Source of the DNA: Achromobacter sp.
Lineage (GTDB): Bacteria > Pseudomonadota > Gammaproteobacteria > Burkholderiales > Burkholderiaceae_B
DNA: 8,386 nucleotides
Assembly: GCA_003454835.1 (NCBI GenBank)
Contig: DMTA01000331.1
Coordinates: 1-8,386, forward strand
Direction: 5' to 3'
In this document: positions 5,746 through 8,386 of the stretch, one piece after another
Layout of the letters: the number at the start of each line of letters is the position of its first letter
Position numbering within the stretch: the first letter of the stretch is position 1
Made by a program: the position numbers and the translations under genes
Notes under the pieces: model-generated
What the model saw: only the letters and a program-made list of their open reading frames with translations
Told to the model about the DNA's origin: nothing
Databases searched by the model: none

Positions 5746-6726
5746 CTACCCCTCCGCCACGATCTTCGCGTCCTGGATTGTCTTCGCGTACTTCTGCTGT
5801 TCGCTCTTCATGAATTCGGCAAAGCGCTGCACGCCCCCGCCGCCGTCTTCCGCCCCCACCTGCGCCAGCTTCTCCTGCACGTCGGGCATCGCCAGCACCT
5901 GGTCGATGTCGCGGTTCATGCGCTGGACCATGGCGGCGGGCATTCCGCCCGGGCCCACCATGCCAAACCAGATGCTGGCCTCGAAGCCCGGATAGCCCTG
6001 CTCAGCCACGGTCGGCACATTGGGCTGGCTCTTGGAACGCTTCTGCAACGTCTGGGCCAGCGCGATAACCTTGCCGGACTGGATCAGCGGCGTGGCGGTG
6101 GTCATGCCCTCGAAGCAATATTGCACGTGGCCGCCCAGCAGGTCGTTCATCAGGGGCGCCGAGCCCTTGTACGGCACGTGCAGCACGTCGATGCCGGCGC
6201 GCGCCTTGAAGATTTCCAGCGCCAGATGCTGCGCGGATCCGCTGCCCGCCGACCCGAACACGATCTTGCCGGGCTGCGCGCGGCATAGCTGGACGAGTTC
6301 GGGCAGGGTCTTGGCCGGCTGGCTGGCGCCGCCGATCAGAATGGTGGGCGTCTTGCCGACCAGCGCGATGGGCGTGAAGTCCTTGTCCACCGAATACGCC
6401 AGCTTGGGCTGCAGGCCGGGCGCGATGCCATGGCTGTTCACGTGCGCCATCAGCAGCGTGTTGCCGTCGCCGGGCTGGCGGGCGACCTGCTCGGCCGCAA
6501 TGATGCCGGCCGCACCCGCGCGGTTTTCAACGATGACGGGCATGTTCCACAGCACGCCGAGCTTCTGCCCCAGCAGCCGGGCCAGCACCCCCGTGCCGCC
6601 GCCCGCGGGAAACCCCACGACGATCTTCACCGGCCCGGCCGGCATGTCCTGCGCCCGCGCCGCCGACGGCAGCACAAGGGCCGCCCCCAGCGCCGCAGCG
6701 CCGGTCATAAATTGCCTACGTTGCAT
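5746..6726 (-). CDS. Bug/TctC-family periplasmic solute-binding protein (326 aa)
   Basis: Extracytoplasmic receptor of the tripartite tricarboxylate transporter (TctC/Bug) type, binding a carboxylated or similar small solute. Residues 1-25 are a signal peptide with a twin-arginine-like start (RRQFM at 3-7), hydrophobic core and AARA cleavage site before QD. Family landmarks are VGFPAGGGTG (37-46), PVIVENRAGAAG (63-74), GSAGSGSAQHLALE (158-171), HVPYKGSAPLMNDLLGG (183-199) and WFGMVGPGGMP (253-263). Position 46 is Gly (codon GGG) where I expect Asp in the usual GGGTD motif. ATG at 6726 follows GAGGAG closely and gives the normal family length; the frame upstream to 6963 has no family sequence and overlaps the enolase-superfamily gene. 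That gene lies 184 bp upstream on the same strand and likely shares its pathway. No TctA or TctB membrane subunit is present, as is common for orphan Bug proteins. Confidence 0.93.
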   Translation of the reverse strand: MQRRQFMTGAAALGAALVLPSAARAQDMPAGPVKIVVGFPAGGGTGVLARLLGQKLGVLWNMPVIVENRAGAAGIIAAEQVARQPGDGNTLLMAHVNSHGIAPGLQPKLAYSVDKDFTPIALVGKTPTILIGGASQPAKTLPELVQLCRAQPGKIVFGSAGSGSAQHLALEIFKARAGIDVLHVPYKGSAPLMNDLLGGHVQYCFEGMTTATPLIQSGKVIALAQTLQKRSKSQPNVPTVAEQGYPGFEASIWFGMVGPGGMPAAMVQRMNRDIDQVLAMPDVQEKLAQVGAEDGGGGVQRFAEFMKSEQQKYAKTIQDAKIVAEG

Positions 6727-6791
6727 CGTTGTCTCCTCGCGCGCCGGTCCGACGGCCGGCAACTGGTTATGTGGAACTGCCTGCCGCTGTT

Positions 6792-6821
6792 GCATCCGGC
6801 CGTCTGACGCGGCCTGGATGC
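6792..6821. repeat. 11-bp hairpin with one bulge between the enolase-superfamily and Bug genes
   Basis: GCATCCGGCCG pairs with CGGCC-T-GGATGC around a 7-nt loop; the only imperfection is one bulged T at 6815. It lies in the 184-bp non-coding gap 6727-6910 between two same-strand genes. No T run follows on the minus strand, so full intrinsic termination is unlikely. Partial termination, RNA processing or protection of one message segment are possible. A second smaller stem, GCCGG/CCGGC at 6743-6760, lies just upstream of the Bug ribosome site. I see nothing else in this gap. Confidence 0.5.
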
Positions 6822-6910
6822 GGACCTTCGGTACTACGCCTGCATGAACCGGCGCCGCCGCTGTCTGGGCCCGACTCGTGCCCTTTCGCGCGCGGCGCGT
6901 GGCGACGGGA

Positions 6911-8038
6911 CTAGCGGGCGACCCGCGTCCACTTGCCGAAGCGTTCGACCATGCGCTCGTCAAAGCCGAACCCCAGGCCCGGCTCCTGATGCAGGATCAC
7001 GCGGCCCTGCTTGTGGGTCAGTTGGCGGTCGACCAGCTTGCGGAAGTTCAGGACCTGGTCGTCCCAGAAGAATTCGACGTAGCGCGCATTGGGCGTGGCC
7101 GCGACCAACGGGGCATGCACATCGTGGAACCAGTGCGGGCACACGACCACGCCGTAGCTGGCCGCCGTGGCGGCGATGCGCTTCCATTCGGTGATGCCGC
7201 CGCAAACCGCCGCATCCGTCTGCAGGATGCCCGCCGCGCCCTTGTCCAGCAGTTCCTTGTGATACCAGCGGCCGTAGCCGATCTCGGCGGTGGCAATTGG
7301 CAGGTGGGTCAGTCGCGCCAGCTTGGCGTGGCTGTCGATGTCGTCCGGACTGAAGGGCTCTTCGATGAAGTACGGCTCGTATTGTTCAAAACGGCGGATG
7401 TATTGCATGGCCTGTGTCACGTCCTGCCAGGCGTTATTGCAGTCCATCATCAGCTCGACATCCGGACCCACGGCTTCGCGCGCCGCCTTCAGACGCGCTT
7501 CTTCCTCGCGCGGCGACAGTCGGCCGGTCTTCATCTTGACCGCGCCAAAGCCCTTGGCCACATAGCTGGCCATTTCCTCGCCCAGATGCTGCGGCGTCTT
7601 GCCATCCAGGTAGTAGCCGCCGCTGGCGTAGGCCGGCACGGATTCCAGCTCGACAGCGCCCAGGAACTTGTGCAGCGGCAGGCCCGCGGTCTTGGCGTTC
7701 AGGTCCCACAGCGCGATGTCCAGCGCGCTCAAGGCGCGCATCACGGTGCCTTGGCGCCCTTGCAACAGCGCTTCCTGGTACATGGATTGCCACAGTCCTT
7801 CGACCGCGTGCGAGTCCTTGCCGAGCAGCACGGGGCCCAGGAGGCTTTGGACGGCCGCCTCGAAGATCGCGCCGCCGGCGCTGCCGACGTAGCAGAATCC
7901 GATGCCCTCGACGCCATCGGTGGAACGCACCTTGACCAGGCCGTAATGGCGGGTGGACACGGTGCGGTTGGAGAACGAGGTGACTTTATCCAGAGGCACC
8001 GCCGCGGCGCATACGTCTATGGATTCAATGATGGGCAC
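6911..8038 (-). CDS. mandelate racemase/muconate lactonizing enzyme family protein (enolase superfamily, 375 aa)
   Basis: Metal-dependent enzyme that abstracts a proton next to a carboxylate. Members of the mandelate racemase subgroup racemise, epimerise or dehydrate hydroxy acids and sugar acids. The N-terminal capping domain (about 1-125) is followed by the barrel domain carrying the expected residues: Lys168/Lys170 in KMK, metal-ligand candidates Asp199 (MMDCNNAW), Glu226 (IEEP) and Glu252 (TAEIGYG), then Asp275 in QTDAAVCGG and His302 in CPHWFHDVH as the Asp-His pair of this subgroup. Cytoplasmic, no signal peptide. I place the start at GTG 8038 because AAGGAG lies 7 nt upstream and PIIESIDV matches the usual N-terminus. 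The frame is open to 8284, but that would overlap the divergent LysR gene. It is followed by the Bug gene, suggesting uptake and conversion of one acid. Substrate unknown. Confidence 0.93.
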   Translation of the reverse strand: MPIIESIDVCAAAVPLDKVTSFSNRTVSTRHYGLVKVRSTDGVEGIGFCYVGSAGGAIFEAAVQSLLGPVLLGKDSHAVEGLWQSMYQEALLQGRQGTVMRALSALDIALWDLNAKTAGLPLHKFLGAVELESVPAYASGGYYLDGKTPQHLGEEMASYVAKGFGAVKMKTGRLSPREEEARLKAAREAVGPDVELMMDCNNAWQDVTQAMQYIRRFEQYEPYFIEEPFSPDDIDSHAKLARLTHLPIATAEIGYGRWYHKELLDKGAAGILQTDAAVCGGITEWKRIAATAASYGVVVCPHWFHDVHAPLVAATPNARYVEFFWDDQVLNFRKLVDRQLTHKQGRVILHQEPGLGFGFDERMVERFGKWTRVAR

Positions 8039-8045
8039 GGGTTGG

Positions 8046-8051
8046 CTCCTT
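8046..8051 (-). promoter_or_regulatory. ribosome binding site AAGGAG fixing a GTG start
   Basis: AAGGAG, 7 nt before GTG at 8038, decides the start of the enolase-superfamily gene. No in-frame ATG lies at the expected N-terminus, and 82 extra codons upstream have no family sequence. Confidence 0.7.
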
Positions 8052-8140
8052 GGTAGCAGTGAAATCGACGGGTTCGATCGGCGCGCCGCGCGCTGCCTGA
8101 TCGCCTGGACGTATTCTTCTCCGGCCCAAAGAAAACAACA

Positions 8141-8169
8141 ATTATCTTCACGCATCTTTAGAATGTGGA
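8141..8169 (-). promoter_or_regulatory. possible promoter of the enolase-superfamily gene, with overlapping LysR-type dyad
   Basis: Read leftward, TCCACA (8169-8164), a 17-bp spacer and GATAAT (8146-8141): four and five of six consensus matches. The leader would be about 95 nt. The same stretch carries an imperfect dyad with arms ATTAT (8141-8145) and AGAAT (8160-8164), and a plus-strand -10-like TAGAAT (8159-8164). This would place the target of the adjacent LysR regulator over both promoters, the usual arrangement for LysR pairs. The dyad is imperfect and may be chance. Confidence 0.35.
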
Positions 8170-8199
8170 AAATCCATCTTCCGAGAAGGGACCGCTGCT

Positions 8200-8386
8200 T
8201 TGGACTCGCGTTTTCTACAGACGTATGTGCATGTGGTGGAACTGGGCTCCATCGCCCAGGCCGCCCGGCATCAGGGGCTGACACCGGCCACGGTGCAGCA
8301 GCGGCTGCGCGCGCTGGAAGCGGACGTGGGCAGCGCGCTGATCGCGCGCTCGGGCCGCACGGTCAAACCCACGCCTGCCGGCGTGC
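8200..8386 (+). CDS. LysR-family transcriptional regulator, N-terminal 62 codons (cut by window edge)
   Basis: DNA-binding regulator running off the right edge. Reading from TTG at 8200 gives MDSRFLQTYVHVVELGSIAQ and then AARHQGLTPATVQQRLRALE and GRTVKPTPAG. This is the LysR winged helix-turn-helix: the helix pair around residues 18-38 is followed by the RALE element and the TPAG element that normally precedes the linker helix. The first methionine-like codon is TTG, chosen because GAAGGGA lies about 8 nt upstream and no in-frame ATG exists before the helix-turn-helix; ATGs near 8224 and 8230 are out of frame. It is divergent from the enolase-superfamily gene across a 161-bp gap, so it probably controls that gene and the Bug gene. 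The effector-binding domain is not in the window. Confidence 0.88.
   Translation, partial: MDSRFLQTYVHVVELGSIAQAARHQGLTPATVQQRLRALEADVGSALIARSGRTVKPTPAGV

Noticed and set aside
6020..6847. Plus-strand frame of 275 codons opposite the Bug gene
   Set aside because: Antisense shadow of a gene with a complete signal peptide and family motifs; no plausible start signal.
6878..8056. Plus-strand frame of 392 codons opposite the enolase-superfamily gene
   Set aside because: Mirror frame of a gene with intact active-site motifs; composition is His/Gln/Arg rich with no recognisable domain.
8080..8095. GC-only palindromic stretch (GGCGCGCC and neighbours) in the enolase-LysR gap
   Set aside because: Low-complexity GC run; short GCGC palindromes are expected in DNA of this composition.
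1..8386. Search for CRISPR repeats, tRNA genes, insertion-sequence ends, phage or toxin-antitoxin genes
   Set aside because: None seen by reading; nearly all sequence is accounted for by ordinary metabolic, transport, regulatory and chemotaxis genes with similar base composition, so there is no sign of recent transfer.

Overview
The window is GC-rich, densely coded bacterial chromosome. I infer a beta-proteobacterium of the Alcaligenaceae type (Bordetella/Achromobacter-like). The reasons are the codon use, a Bug/TctC-type periplasmic binding protein (a family greatly expanded in that group), and small catabolic operons each beside a divergent IclR or LysR regulator. This placement rests on family knowledge; no 16S or other marker gene is present. 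I see no tRNA, rRNA, CRISPR array, insertion sequence, attachment site or phage gene.

Layout from left to right. (1) 1-1098, minus: the first 366 codons of a methyl-accepting chemotaxis receptor, whose C-terminus lies beyond the left edge. Its upstream region (1099-1463) has no gene but holds a 10-bp hairpin, a 7+7 bp dyad and two tandem intrinsic terminators. (2) 1464-4733, minus: a three-gene operon transcribed in the order MHS-type major facilitator transporter, nitrilase, flavin-reductase-like flavoprotein, with gaps of 33 and 3 bp. It ends at the terminators. (3) 4734-4893: a 160-bp divergent control region with a good sigma-70-like promoter for the rightward gene, a weaker leftward one, and a 32-bp dyad lying over both. 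(4) 4894-5742, plus: an IclR-family regulator. (5) 5746-8038, minus: an enolase-superfamily (mandelate racemase-like) enzyme followed after a 184-bp hairpin-containing gap by a Bug/TctC solute-binding protein, convergent with the IclR gene (3 bp between stops). (6) 8200-8386, plus: the start of a LysR-family regulator divergent from the enolase-superfamily gene, running off the right edge.

Working model. Two independent regulator-plus-catabolism cassettes lie back to back. In the first, the transporter would bring in a nitrile or a related small organic compound, the nitrilase would convert a nitrile to a carboxylic acid and ammonia, and the flavoprotein would do an unknown redox step, under IclR control. 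In the second, the Bug protein would capture an organic acid in the periplasm and the enolase-superfamily enzyme would dehydrate or isomerise it, under LysR control. No membrane subunits for the Bug protein are present. Substrates cannot be read from the sequence. The families are all known. The least ordinary items are the symmetric operator over overlapping divergent promoters, the long cysteine-containing periplasmic insert in the transporter, the terminator of one gene inside the coding end of its convergent neighbour, and the pairing of a nitrilase with a flavoprotein.
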